The notes: generated from the sequence alone by a model not told the origin. Positions 51,146 to 63,341 are shown, counted from the first letter of the stretch. The stretch: DNA of 64,000 nt from Neodiprion pinetum (GCF_021155775.2 NC_060232.1:7075257-7139256), one strand, 5' to 3'. Made by a program: numbers and translations.

Positions 51146-51292
51146 CCGTTGACTTGAAGCAGCGTTGCAATCGGAGATGGAAAAAGTGTCGACGATCGAG
51201 TCGAAACGGACCAGCTTCTTGGGGTGTTGCTGCTTCTTGGCGCGAGGGCACAACGAGCACATCGCTGGGTCCCCGGGGGTGGTCGGGGGCAT
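51146..51292 (-). CDS. Alternative first coding exon (Cys/Lys-rich N-terminus)
   Basis: The minus strand opens with ATG at 51292 and runs 49 codons to a GTAAGA donor (GT at 51145-51144), ending exactly at a codon boundary. An in-frame TAG lies 24 bases upstream with no Met between, so this ATG is the natural start; it has G at -3. The peptide begins MPPTTPGDPAMCSLCPRAKK, then QQHPKKLVRFDSIVDTFS, then ISDCNAASSQR. Two thirds or more of codons end in G or C, in sharp contrast to flanking intron. The CSLC pair next to a Lys cluster resembles a palmitoylated, membrane-binding N-terminus, but that is inference. The reading frame closes a few codons past the donor, as expected if splicing is needed. 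The gene family is not recognised. This is one of the two strongest coding calls in the window. Confidence 0.62.
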
Positions 51293-51470
51293 AGCGAGAA
51301 GCTTTTCACTCTCCTAAACTCTATCTTTCCCAACTTTTTACAAATCACGATCAGCCACATTCACCGTTTGACGAATTGGAGAGCGTCTTCAGCTCCTTTC
51401 AATCCTTGCTTACTGACCACAGTGTCATTGCTTTGTTTTCACACTTCTGTCAACGGCGTTTATAGTGCGT
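51293..51470 (-). promoter_or_regulatory. Possible promoter and 5' leader for the 51.2 kb first exon
   Basis: Upstream of the ATG on the minus strand is an arthropod-type initiator match TCAGT (51416-51412). A TATAAA lies at 51464-51459, roughly 50 bases further upstream, which is too far for a standard TATA-initiator pair. Start could therefore occur at the TCAGT without TATA, or about 30 bases downstream of the TATA. There is no clear splice acceptor between here and the ATG, consistent with a true first exon. Both motifs are short and could be chance. Confidence 0.25.
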
Positions 51471-53379
51471 AAAAGTCGGGTTTTCGTCACTTGTTGCACT
51501 CTTGTGTACGAGATACACGTTATATTATAAGTGGTAGAAATTCACAACGTAGAGACAAAGTCGTTACACAAGTTCGCTTTATACCAGTTCAAAATCGGCG
51601 TATTGATACCTCGGTTATAGGGGATGATCATGAATAATTCCATTCGTAGTTTTGGAGCCTTTGATATATTTACGGAGAGTAATGGAGAACATAATAACTA
51701 CAGATACTTGTACCAGTGAAAATAGATTGAAATGCGAGGAATGAAGATGAGAAAAAAAAAAAGAAAAAAAAACGACGTGGACAGCGAAACATTCAACTGA
51801 CAAAATACCTCGGCAAGATATATACATTTCTTTTTTTGCTGGTTACTCAATCGCGAGAGTCGACGAGTATCATTTCGTGTCGTATTTTAGATCAAAGGAC
51901 CTAAAAGCAGGACCTGGGGAGACTTTCTTTTCCCGCGTATTCAGGGGTGGCTTGAAAAAAAATTAGATTGAACGGTAGGAATGCACCGTATCAAGCCAAA
52001 GTCATTAGCTATTTCATGTCCGACAGTTAAAAAAAGCTTGCGTTATCCGAGAGAGACGACGTGTCGGGAAAATGGCAAGAAGAGAAAAACAAAATATATA
52101 TGTGTGTGCGCATGTGTGTGTGTGTGTATAGCTGTATAGAATAAGGGAAAGAAAGAAGAAGAAAACGACTGCGCACATACCCTATACTCAATGCCAGACA
52201 CGTAGGACGTCTCGAGCACGTGACATGCGTCGTACAGCTTGATTATTTATTAAAGTGGTAATCGCAATTTTATCGGCTTCATATCAAGCCTCTGTCAGGT
52301 CTCTGCGGGGTGAATTGGATGCCTGCAGACTAATGCGCTACGGAATTAATTCATTACGAGCCTGATAACTTTCCGCTGCAGACGGTATCAAAATACGCAG
52401 GTATGTGGAATGTTGTGACAAGTGAATAAATGAGATCTCATTTTTCGTCAACCAGACATTTGACGAAAATTATACATCTTGATACTTATTCTGTCATAAT
52501 TGAAAACAAACGTGAAATACTAATGAAATTAGCTGCTAAGCAAAAGAACCACGATTTCGATTATAAAATTTGGAAATAAATTAATTAACTGATTCGTTTA
52601 ATCCATTCGTCAAATCATTGTTAGGTACATTTCAAACGTATTGCGAGTGAGCAAAAAGTTAATCACGGCTCGAAAGCTTGCAAAATAATTTGAAAACCGG
52701 TTTCACAATGTGATTCGATGATTGAAAAATTAAAAGGAGTAGGAGCGAATAATTCGTTGTTTTCTATTTGTCACTTCAGCGTTTTTAAAAAACAGGGTAA
52801 AATTCATTAGAATAATCACCGTGAGCGCGTAATTTTCAAGAATGCAGAATTTTTTGTTCGGCGATAGTTGGTAAACGGATTAAAAGAATCAGTGGCAATT
52901 CGACACATCAACTTCGTAATATCGAACCTGGAACTGATTGGATTTTGAGCAAAATCGGTCGCGTCAGGTATGAATTTACTTGCAAAGGTAGCGAAAAAAG
53001 AGGAATATTCATTGATCGTTGACTCTCGTTACGATTGTCACGTTTAGCGGTTGCGTTAAAGCGAATATAAAAAGGGCAACGACATTTTACGAAGAGTTAC
53101 CGCTGCGTGGGTTTAAATCGTTTATATTATACTGAGGGCGCGAGAGAGAAAGCTGATTATTTCTCCGGCGGGTATCCTGCAGGTTAAAAAGTGATAAAGG
53201 CGTTCCTCGTACCGACGGTGTAAAATAGACCAGGGGTTGAGCGCTAGGGGTGGAAAACGGAAGGGGCGGCGCTACGGGACAGACGTATTAAGTCGGAAGT
53301 GCGTGGGTTTAATTAAGCGACTCTTGTCTCCTTATTCCGTGGACAAAATCCACCCCTAGAATTTCACAGAGTGTCCTAC

Positions 53380-53438
53380 CTGCCTCTCGTCTACCTTCAT
53401 CCTCTCCTCGAGGGCCTTGATCTCTCCGCGCAAACACG
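53380..53438 (-). CDS. Internal coding exon, short coiled-coil segment
   Basis: This 59-nt minus-strand exon lies between an acceptor (AATTTAG, with a long CT tract upstream) and a CAG/GTAGGA donor. In the phase left by the 63.3 kb exon it reads CLRGEIKALEERMKVDERQ. Leu, Ile, Leu and Met fall at 3-4 residue spacing and the rest is charged, as in a short coiled coil. Most codons end in G or C, unlike the AT-rich surroundings, which supports real coding. It ends on a codon boundary, like the alternative first exons downstream, so all could join the same later exon. The pyrimidine tract of its acceptor is partly made by a CT microsatellite. Function unknown; a dimerisation helix in an N-terminal variant is an inference. 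Confidence 0.55.
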
Positions 53439-53462
53439 CTAAATTAAATATTAAATCTTTCC

Positions 53463-53494
53463 TCGAGAGAGACAGAGAGAGAGAGAGAGAGAGA
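53463..53494. repeat. (GA)n microsatellite acting as a pyrimidine tract
   Basis: On the minus strand this is (CT)n located 25-55 bases upstream of the acceptor of the 53.4 kb coding exon. It may help define that acceptor. It also produces an LSLSLS frame that should not be taken as protein. Confidence 0.8.
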
Positions 53495-56400
53495 AGGGAG
53501 GGAAAGCTGCTGCCTAGGTATAAAAAGTTCACGAGAGTTTCCCTGGGGAATTTAGGCAGGTCCATAAGGTAAGTATATCATGTCTGAAACAAAGCACTGT
53601 AGGACTTTACCAAATCGGTAAACTTTCCCTTTCCATTATATCCCTGAGAGGAGGAACAAAATCTGGGCAAATATATTTACGAGGAAATACGTGTAACGCC
53701 AGCTGGCTCTTTAGTTGAGAATTTCAACTAATTTACAAACTGCAGATCAAGTCTGTATATATACATCGATCGCTGATGTGTAGACGTATTCATTTATTTC
53801 AATACTCCATCCGGATTTCGTTATTAACTCTCCCTCCGTTTTATCGGACTCTGAATTTAAATTTTCAAAAGCGTACTTCGCGCCCAATTTATAAAGCTTT
53901 CGAAAGGATGAACCGTACAACAATACGCTTTGTGAAGCTACGTACGTGAATTTACCGAATAATAAATTCTGCACCGTCCGCGTACGCGTGTGTAATAGAT
54001 ATGTATTAAAAGAAAAAAAAAAACGTAGAATAGAAGAAAAAAATATACCAACTCGCGTAAATTTCAATTTGAATGACAAAGGAGTAGGTAGTTTTTATTT
54101 TTAATTGATACACTGAGTTATTTTAGTTTGCATGTTAAAAAAACCGACCGACGAAATTGAGCAAATTTTTTTAATTCAATTTTTCGGTGCAGAAAAATAT
54201 CGTAAAAGTTTGAAACTTGATTTGCCGTAGAACGGCAGCAACGCGTGCAATTTCCGTTGGTGTACATCGTGCAACGAATTGCGCGTCGACTCTTCGGCAC
54301 GCGTTTGCATACAGAGTGGTAAATTAATTTCGAAATAGGTCGTAGGGAAAACTGTTTGACCACTCGATGTGTAGCCGAATAGCGCCGTAAAAGTATAACG
54401 TTGCGGTAAATTATACAGTGAAATTGATACCTGCGACACTAACGCTCTTCGAGGTGTGCAAATTTCGCGGTGATCGTATCGAGTTAGCGCTGCTTAGATA
54501 CGCGGAGAATTTTAACCACTCATCGGTTAAACGACGGGTAATAAACGAACTCGTTATAACTTTGGTGCAAATTTACTCCCGATGTTCTTCGCGTCGTGGT
54601 CATTTTGTTTGCAATGAGAACACGGGGAACGTGTACTTGGGGAAGTCGGTTTAACTATTATAAGCCAATACCGAGTGTCGGTACGTATGTGTGTGTAATT
54701 TGTTTGGAAAACAACGGACTCGTGAGCTCATCAATTCGCCAAATGTGTAACGCGCGAAAACCGAGAGCTGCAGCCTCTTTTCTCGCCTCTGTTTAAAACG
54801 CTCTAATCCATCTTCGTTTCACCATCCAGCAGTTTAGTTCATTGAAACAAATTTCAAAAGGTAAAAAGAAAAAGCGTTGGGAATTTTTCCAAGTTAATCT
54901 TCATCGTTCCGCGATAAATACTACATGGAAGGGTGAGTTTGAATGGGGCCACAAATCGCCGGGGGGAAGATAATTGAAAACGAAATCGGAACAAAAAGAA
55001 GGAAAAGAAACAAGGAAAAACACGGTTTCGTTATTTTTATGTGCACGAGTCGATTTTGTTCGTCGAATAACCGAAACAGTATCTTCGGCTTGAACGCGGC
55101 TCAAATGATTTCACTTTCTTGGTTCGTTGATTGAAGATTACGAGATTTTTTTCCAGGGATACCGGCGAAACGCCGCGAACGTATTGAATCGGAGTATAAA
55201 TAAAACCCGCACTACCGATCCTCGCCGTTTCGCAATTCTGCACGAAAAGAAAATGATAACTGAAAGAAAAAAGCAAATGAAGGCGAAAAATAAAAACGGC
55301 ATTTTATTTGTACACGCGAACGCGGTAGTAAAAAATTATCGAGTACCGGACGTTTATCACCCCGACGGGAAAACAGCTGTGTTATAGCCGCGAAACGGGG
55401 ACACAAAAAGAAAGAACGTGAGAGCTGAGGAAAAAAAGAAGATGAACAAGAAGCCGAAGCAATAATTATGGAAGTTACTGTCGAAGCCGGTAAAGTCGAG
55501 TCAACTATCGCCAATGGACGAAATATTTTTGCTACAAACTGTAGTTTCCAAATCGATACGTGAACTAAAACTAATCGTTCGAACGCGATGCGTTGAGCCT
55601 TGGTGCGTAAAATGAAAAGATTGAAACGAAGAATAAAGAGAAGAAAAAGAAAAAAATGGAGAAACGTAGCAAACGTTCAATCCGTTGAAATCACGTACTG
55701 GTACAGTTATTTATTTATTTTTTTGCCGGTTCATGGAAATTCGTACAGTAATAAACAGATTTAATCGAAAGTTGTTACGTTATAATAATCACTAACTAAT
55801 ACGTTTAAGAAGATCAATTTGATAAGTGCGTTCAATTTCTCTACAATCTTTCCCTTAGAATACGTTGTATAGGTAAGTCGACAATGATATCGATGCAAAA
55901 ATTAATTGTAAATTGGTAAAACGAAATATTTTTAATACCGATAAAAAAAAAAAAACAAATAACAAAAATTCTGCTATAACTATTAGAAGAAGGGAAAAAT
56001 AATACTGGTAATATATTTAATAACAGTAAAACGAGAAATTTTTGTAAACAAAACGGGATAATTCCAAGTTGTCAAAAATACGATTCTATCAACCCACCGG
56101 GAATATAATAATTACTCGATAATCATCATTTTACTCGCAGACAAATGAGAATTGACGAGAAATTGTTCGTTTATGCAAAAAAAAATTTTTGAAAATAAAT
56201 AAGTAAGTAAAAAACGCAACAATTTTTCGCGGCAATGACAACGCGCAGGTCCAGCGCAACATGACGTTATATCGCTTTTTCGGCTGCAGTAACGGAGTCA
56301 CGCGGCTTTCAGCGGAACTTACATGTGAAGCTAATGCGCGTGTCAGATGGAACTGCGCGCACTGCGTGCCCGGATCAATGTTTTCTCTCCCTCTATCTTT

Positions 56401-57423
56401 CTCTCTTGCTCTCGGGAAAATTATCTCTTTAGATCTGACAGTTCCGTCGTCGCGTATGCGTGTGGGAAAATCGTTTGTGTCATTTCTGTCCGTGTTTCCA
56501 ACGCACCTTGCGCACACATTTATGCCTGTACAACTCTACTCGAAAGTCTATTTATGTAAAATATCCTAGACGTAAGATGTACATGTGTCGTATCACTTGC
56601 AAATGTTACGTAAAAATGTCACGATTCATCCAGACAACGAAGCGCGACGCGACGGTGTAAAAAGCCGAGATAAATTTATACCAAACGGATGTGTGTAACG
56701 TTATTTTCTTACCCAATTGCGTGAAGCAAATTATCGGCTGTGAGAGGTTTACGTTCATGCGATTGATCGTCGATCGTGCAGCCGAATGTAAATTAGTGGG
56801 TGCAGCTACGCCTTTTCACGGTTAAAGTCGTGATACGTGATACCGTCGTTTCAACGTTTTATTCACCTTTAAAATCGGTACATAAATTCTTTACTCAGCG
56901 GATTAACTTGTATCATAAACTCTGTGAAACATGTACGTATCGTTATTTTTTTTTTTTTTTCTCTTGAACCACGACTCGATGAAATCGCGTTCAAGCACAG
57001 AAACCCACGAATATTAGACATTGTTGTTTGATGTGTAACTTTCCTTGCGGGTTACGCAATTCTGATAAAAGAACCATCGATTATTCTGTTCTGTTATTTA
57101 ATCTAAAGAAATTTCGCTGATTTCGTGGTAATATCTGGCAAAGCCGAATTAATCGAAATAATAAGGAAAATTTTAAATGTGGGGTATATAAAGCAAACGG
57201 ACCTGAATCTCGGTAACAAAAGCGAAATTTTTGTTACATTACAAACCCACACCCATAACCTACATTACAACTGGCACGCCTCCTCCACGTGGTTTAAATA
57301 TGGGCCAACCTGCAAGTTTGACGCGAAACCATAACGCGCACAATTCAACGCTGAGATGCAAAACGACGCGGGTAAATCCGACTTTTAATCGCTCGCGAAA
57401 ACGTTGCTTATAACGTCGAAACG

Positions 57424-57638
57424 ATGCAGAAATTCTTGTGCCTAGCTAGGGAAACACTGACATACGACGCTGCGCGAATTCGGCGTATACTGGTGAAGAT
57501 TGCCGAGATGCCAGGCGCGCGAATCTGGACCGAAAGGGACGATACTATTCCTCCGAGTGGTAACCGAGTCCCGAGGGAACCGTGGGAGAGCCGCGAAGTT
57601 CCGCGGACAAAGCTGAAAGCTCTTCGAGCTTTCGGGCG
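57424..57638 (+). other. Plus-strand open frame ending at a splice donor
   Basis: ATG at 57424 (A at -3) opens 71 codons that run into a GCG/GTAAGC donor at 57639; without splicing the frame would stop at once (CGG TAA). The peptide begins MQKFLCLARETLTYDAARI and is rich in Arg, Pro and Glu later on. Composition is moderately coding-like. The opposite strand also carries an open frame of about 80 codons, so base composition alone may explain it. No similarity recognised. Confidence 0.18.
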
Positions 57639-58685
57639 GTAAGCAAGGTGCGCCCCGGAATTCCAACCACTCCAAGATCGCCGGCATTCGATTGATCAGC
57701 GAATCGGGAAACTGACTTCGCGGTCGAAAAGCTTCGCTACGATGCCAACAATTTCAGGATTTGTATTTGCGGAATATTCAGCGAGAAGAGTGTCGTTTAA
57801 ATATTCAAAAACACCGAAACACTGAGCTTGATCGAGTTTTAATCGAACTTCTAAACATACGGTTTCAACTTTTTTTTTCTGTCATTGATGCTATATTATT
57901 CCTTTTAACACAGGTGAAAATCGTGACTCTGTTGATGAAAGTTCATTCTTATTTGTTACATGGTGAAAATATAAGTGAAAAATTTTGTCCCACATGTTAG
58001 AAATGCGACATTCGCTTCGCGTATTCTGTGCACGACTGCACGGTTATCTAGCCTGTATGACAAAAGTTGGAAAAAGTGGGAAATGCGGTCGCTGCGAGTC
58101 GCGCAGAAACTGAATTTTCATTTATACGACGATGAAGAATCGCGTGGTGTGATTGGTACGATTTTTCTCTTCGCGTTACAATATATATATATATATGTTT
58201 TATTTTCTCTATCACTATTTTCAGACGTTTTTTTCCCACAGCAACCAATAACGATGGCGGCGGTTCATTCAAACGCGGTCAAAAAAAAAAAAAAAAGGTT
58301 CGAGGGAGTGTTCGTGAACGATTGTACCAGATCACGGCTCTCGGAATTAACACGTTGTGAGAAATTGATGGTTTTTCGAATGGCGAGAGTTAATTCTACC
58401 GGGATACTGGACGAGCGACAAATGCGTCGTTTTGATTGAAATTTCTGCACTTCACCGCATATGAATGTGAAACAAAGTGCGAGTTTATTCAAATCTAGAG
58501 TATAATTGCCAGTCGTGATTCGTGGAATTCGACTCTAGTGCCTTTTTCTATTCAAGTATTATACATATAAAGCAAACGAGAATGACCAAATGGCGACATT
58601 GTTGTATTTTTATCAATAAAAACGTCGACGTTCAATTTCAGCATTGTGAAAGGAAACCAACATTCTGGTGAAATCACCCTTTTTG

Positions 58686-58702
58686 CCCCCCCCCCCCCCC
58701 CC
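58686..58702. repeat. Run of 17 C
   Basis: Pure C run in AT-rich DNA. A shorter run of 12 C is at 30820-30831. No gene context. Confidence 0.9.
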
Positions 58703-59579
58703 TTCTGATTTAGTAGTCAACACAGATACAAGACATATCTCACAAAATGAATAAAGTTGCTGCTTCAACAAACATCATTATTCTGAGAACAGTTTTGTTT
58801 CTGATTTGTGCGTGTTGGATCGTTTCTTTACGCTCAACGAAGCCGTTGTTTTATTCCGTAGCGCGAGTTCGTTGCGTTATATATGAAATAAAAAAAAAAT
58901 AAATAAATAAAGACGAGACACCGGGTACGTGAAAAGTGCGCGTACACGAATACATAAAACGAAGTACGCATAATGTTTCACGTCGGTCGGCTCGTTAAAC
59001 TGGCTTTCATGAAGCTATATAATGGCATTAGGTAGGCATTCACATTCGCTTACGGCGCTTCGTAATCGCCATTGTACATCGGTCATGTGGAGTACCTAAC
59101 GCGAATAGAATCGGACGAAATATCGGAGAGCCCTCGTTGTTTTCTTTTTTTGCTAAATTCAATATCTCGCATCTCGCGAGACTGAAATTTTTTCCACCAG
59201 CAACGATCGACCGATGCATATGCGTGTCAACGGTAGAAATAATAAAATATGCGACGTCGTTTAGGCACACACGATGCAAAGCAAATATTGAACCTGACGG
59301 GTATATTCGCTACGACTCGGGCTGACCATACCGTGCCTTTTACTACTCGCGACAAGGCTGCGAACACGGTTGTTGGTAGATTCTTTGCTCGTGTTGAGGG
59401 AATTTAAGACAAAATTGTTACGTTTCAACGAATCAGGGGCAAAACTTTGGATTCAATCATATTTATATGCGATCACATTTTAATTGAATTGTTCACAGAG
59501 TGAAACCGATCAATTTTCTTAACAGTAAGTGCATAAGACCTAATTTTTAGACGAAATTTCTGTCAATAATTGACAAAAT

Positions 59580-59797
59580 TGACAGAGTCCCCTGAATATT
59601 TTCAGGTTCTTTATACTACTGTTCAATTATTTGTAAATATTTGAAATGATTTTGAAAAATAGCCTTTTTAAAATTCTCAAAAACTGTATTTTCTTTTCTG
59701 TATCTAGTTTCTCAGATTAAAAAAATAATATATATTTATGAAGAATTGAGCACTTGAATGAAAAACCTGAAAAATTCAGGGTACTGTTACAGAGTTG
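59580..59797. repeat. Weak fold-back
   Basis: The left end GTCCCCTGAATATTTTCAGG and the right end CCTGAAAAATTCAGGGTACTG are inverted relative to each other, each also containing a small internal hairpin (CCTGAA...TTCAGG). Arms are about 30 bases with several mismatches. Possibly a decayed inverted-repeat element. Confidence 0.25.
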
Positions 59798-62310
59798 GGA
59801 CAATGGCAGAAATTTTTTTAAATCAAATCAAAAATGGTGAAGGTCAGACGTTGGTCGGTTTTGCATGGAATTCCCCATATATATGATAAGCTTGAAAATT
59901 TCGATCAAGTTATAAAAAGCTGACTTTCCGAATGATATTGATAATTATTGTAAAATACAACTGACTCAAAAGTTAATTCGCTACAAGGAAATTAATTTTC
60001 ATGTTCATCAAAATTTTGTTCTCCGTTTCACCTGTTACACATTTTTTTATTTTTTTTTGTTTCGAAAGAACAGAAGAAAAAAACAAACTTTTGGCCGCAC
60101 CCTGAAAACTTTACCGTCAGTTGACCGCTTTGATCGACGTCAATTATCGGGGATGACTCAAGTCGCGGAAGGTCGTCTCGGTTGTTTCCGCCCTTGCGTA
60201 TCGAGCAAGTATTTGGTTTACCCGTCGGAGTCACGCGAGGATTTACAGGCGCATATTTCCAACAGCACGTCGCCTGTTGCCACATACTGATGTACCTTGC
60301 GGTATCGCAAGTGAGTCGTTTTTTCCTCCATCTTTCTTTCTCTATCCTTCCCTTTATTTTTTTCCTTCACTTTTATGACGGTATATTGTAGTTTGCGTGA
60401 CCTCGCCGACGTAATCGCGGCAATTTTGACGTACCCCGTGAATGTTCTGTTCTCCGCGGTGTAGGTGCGGCGAAACGGAACCGGCCAGTTCGGACGACGA
60501 TATCGCGCGACGGTCTTATCATCCCCCGGATGTCACGAAATCGTAAACTCCGTGTTTAAAGGGCTGCGTCACATGCGGAAAAGGCCTTTGTACCGTTCAA
60601 AACTTTACTTTGCTATGCGAAATATGGTTTTTCATCGTCGTAACGAGGCATTCGATAGACCCTTGCAAATATGTGAATGTTATAATTGGTGAAACGGTTC
60701 AATTCTAGTGATTCTAATTGAACGATAACAAACTGATATCCGAGTAATGCGGGTATTAAGTAAATATTTCGTCAGAAATACATTATAGAAGTGGTGAGTT
60801 GAAACGTAAAGTAATACAGTTCAATTATAAACATAGAGTATCGATTAGTGAGCCGTGATTCGGATGAAAGACGGCGAAAGATCAGCGAGCCTTAAACGTA
60901 ATGAGAAAGAAACGTGCTGTGTGCGTACGTAGGCTGAAAATATAATTAACGTCCGTTAGGCTAATTGAATTCCCAGTGAGACGTTAATTGGCTGGAGAGA
61001 CTGGTTAGAGTCAGAAAGTAATTTGCAATTAGCCTAATCCGTCCGTTACAACGAAGAACCGAGGCGTCGAATTGTTCACGATTCAACGAACGACTTGGTA
61101 AGTTGTTGATTTCATTGCCTTTGCGTTGCGTACGCCTTGGAAGCAGAAATCGTCGATTGGGCAGGCAGTCGATATTCGAGGCTGAAAATAACGCGGAAAT
61201 ACAGAAGAAGCCAGATTCGAAAGAAAAGAATGAAAAAAATTTTTTTTTTTTTTTTTGCAGAGCTCGGGCAATTATCGCGGGGCAATTATTCCGACGATTT
61301 TAAAGGGCTCTCGGCAGTTTAGCTTTTACCTGCTCAATTAGTGATGGATGGGGCTTCTAAAGCCTGCGCCTATCGGTTTGCTCGAGCTGTTTTATACGTG
61401 ACCGAGTGCAAAGTCTATATACACACATTGCGGAGATTGAAAAGTTTACTGATTGATCGTATCCGGCTCACGGTTATTCCACAGCCTGACTCGATCCTGT
61501 GCTCAACGCTGTTACAGGGAAGGAAATCTGGAAGGTGAAAGATGGAAGAAGACGCGAGAGAAGAGTTTTCGCGACTTTCGCAAAAAATGTCATCGCGGAT
61601 ATGAAACTTTGAAACTTCGGAACGAGCAGAAAATAACGCAAACTTTAACTGGCACGTTAATAATTCTTTTGGTAATATGAATTCGAATAAATTTGTCGGT
61701 AAATTTTTATGAATTCATTCCCTAAACTTCAAACATTCGATCGATAATACAGTTCGATGAAACGATGTGAAAAGAATTTGTTCTTGTCTTGTTTGAAATG
61801 TTTAAAAAATAGATGAATCTTGCGAAACCTCGTAGTCAGTCGCATAATTTTTATAAAAATACTTGCTCAAATTTGAGATTAATTTATAATTATCGGTTCA
61901 AAAAGAAGTCGACAAGTTAATTAATTATCCAGATTGTTCATTTTTCACTTTGAGATTTACAACTCCTTGCGCGTACTCAATGTCCTGACAAATTGCGAGC
62001 CTGCACAGCGTCAATTTTTCTTGGCGCATAAATTCTTCGCGATTTTATGATCGGCCTGCAGCCCTGAAATGATGCCGAGTCGTCTTTCGCGAAAAAAGTG
62101 TCAAAATTCCCCCTCGCGTTATCAGAGTTCCATTTATGCCCTTTCACCTTATCGGGTACTTTGCAGCTGCTTATATATTTCAGCCCTGCACGAGTCTCAA
62201 CTGTGAAAATACAATTTTTCATTTTTCATAGCCCCGCTCGGGCTTATTTTTCAGGTAAATTAAGGAGTGACTTGAACTCCGCTCCTTGGTCGATAAAACC
62301 GTAGTAAAAT

Positions 62311-62466
62311 GGGTGGGGATCAAAACTTGGGAGGGTGAATATTTCGAACGGCATGTATACCGAAATTTCAAACATGCGAAAATAAAATAGCGAACGATGA
62401 ATAGTTTGAAATTTCGATGTATCGGTCATTCGACATATTCACCCTCCCAAGTTTTGACCCCCAACC
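62311..62466. mobile_element. 156-base fold-back (MITE or hairpin RNA source)
   Basis: Two 63-base arms (62311-62373 and 62404-62466) are reverse complements with 10 mismatches, around a 30-base loop. A perfect 23-bp block lies near the outer end (arm start TCAAAACTTGGGAGGGTGAA) and a perfect 13-bp block next to the loop. No similar copy was noticed in the window. It could be a small inverted-repeat transposon or the template of a long hairpin RNA or microRNA-like precursor. Confidence 0.6.
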
Positions 62467-63250
62467 GGTGAAATTTGTGTAACTTTGATAAAATTGCAAG
62501 ATATAATCGATAAAGCTTAAAGCGCGATAAGGAAAATCGAAGTGAAGGCAAGTGAATAAGCCGCAATATTAATCGTGCGGCAACGAAACGCTATTCGTAT
62601 CGTTATAGAGGCGACGAGTTTTATCGCGACTTTACAAACCGCGGGAGCCGTAGCCTTGAACTAAAATACATCCTGCTGCCCGTTGCTGATCATAAAATCT
62701 TACAGGGTGCAAGAATAAAACAGTCGATAATTACAAACGCGAAGAATGCTGAATCGCTCCCACGATTTAACAATTTATTTATGTTACACGGTAGTTTTAC
62801 CGTGACGCGGATGAACTGACTATAAGCAATGACATTGTTTTCTGTTTCTTCACTTTCTACGTGTAACTCAAGTTATTTTTTTCCCACGAGCTTGCGACAA
62901 GCTTCTGTTTTAAAAATTTCACAACTTAATTCCTGTGATGATTGCTCGGGCTAAAATTTTTTCTACTTTCGCGTACAATAACGATAGCTGTAATTTTCGT
63001 TTCAAAGCTTCATGTTTATCGTAAGACCGAATCATTGTCGCAGTAATCGTAAAACTATGAAAAGAGATGTCAATACTACGTAAGAAATTTTAATATTTTA
63101 AAAAATATTCCACATTTTGAAAATCCCTGACAACCTTCTACACCGCGAGGTAAATTTCTGCTCGCCTTTCCACCGATCCCGGCAGCTCTTCGAATCATTC
63201 GCTCAAGATTGATCTCCATTAGCCTCCCCCTAGATTTTCAAGCCCCTCAC

Positions 63251-63338
63251 GGAACGTATCCGGGTCGGTAAAATCCTCCCACGCCAATTTATACATCCGG
63301 AGAGGGTGTCGCGCGATTGAACGAGATTTCGACGTCAT
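63251..63338 (-). CDS. Coding exon with ATG, upstream-most piece of the minus-strand gene
   Basis: The minus strand reads ATG at 63338 and stays open for 29 codons plus one base, up to a GTGAGG donor after 63251. The peptide starts MTSKSRSIARHPLR and continues MYKLAWEDFTDPDTF. A CAG acceptor preceded by a long pyrimidine- and T-rich stretch ends three bases before the ATG, so the exon may begin at 63341 and could be internal, with translation starting here or further upstream. The donor leaves one base of a codon. The next exon at 53438 needs exactly one base to stay open, and joining them makes a proline codon. The frame also stays open rightward of the acceptor, so an in-frame stop does not fix the start. 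Codon use is mixed, not strongly GC-ending. Family not recognised. The main doubt is the donor, which is acceptable but not ideal. Confidence 0.45.
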
Positions 63339-63341
63339 TAC

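Larger units (their letters stand above)
53495..63250. other. Intron-like DNA between the 63.3 and 53.4 kb exons
   Basis: About 10 kb, AT-rich, holding the plus-strand frame at 57.4 kb, the 17-C run and the 59.7 and 62.4 kb fold-backs. On the plus strand, a CAA/GTGAGTCG donor at 60311 is followed about 80 bases on by a pyrimidine tract and TATTGTAG, the size of a short insect intron, with no convincing coding on either side. On the minus strand near 61183 a strong acceptor lacks a good donor. Confidence 0.4.

Noticed and set aside
53356..53565. 69-codon minus frame including an LSLSLSL stretch
   Set aside because: Only bases 53438-53380 look like a true exon. The rest is intron and CT microsatellite read through.
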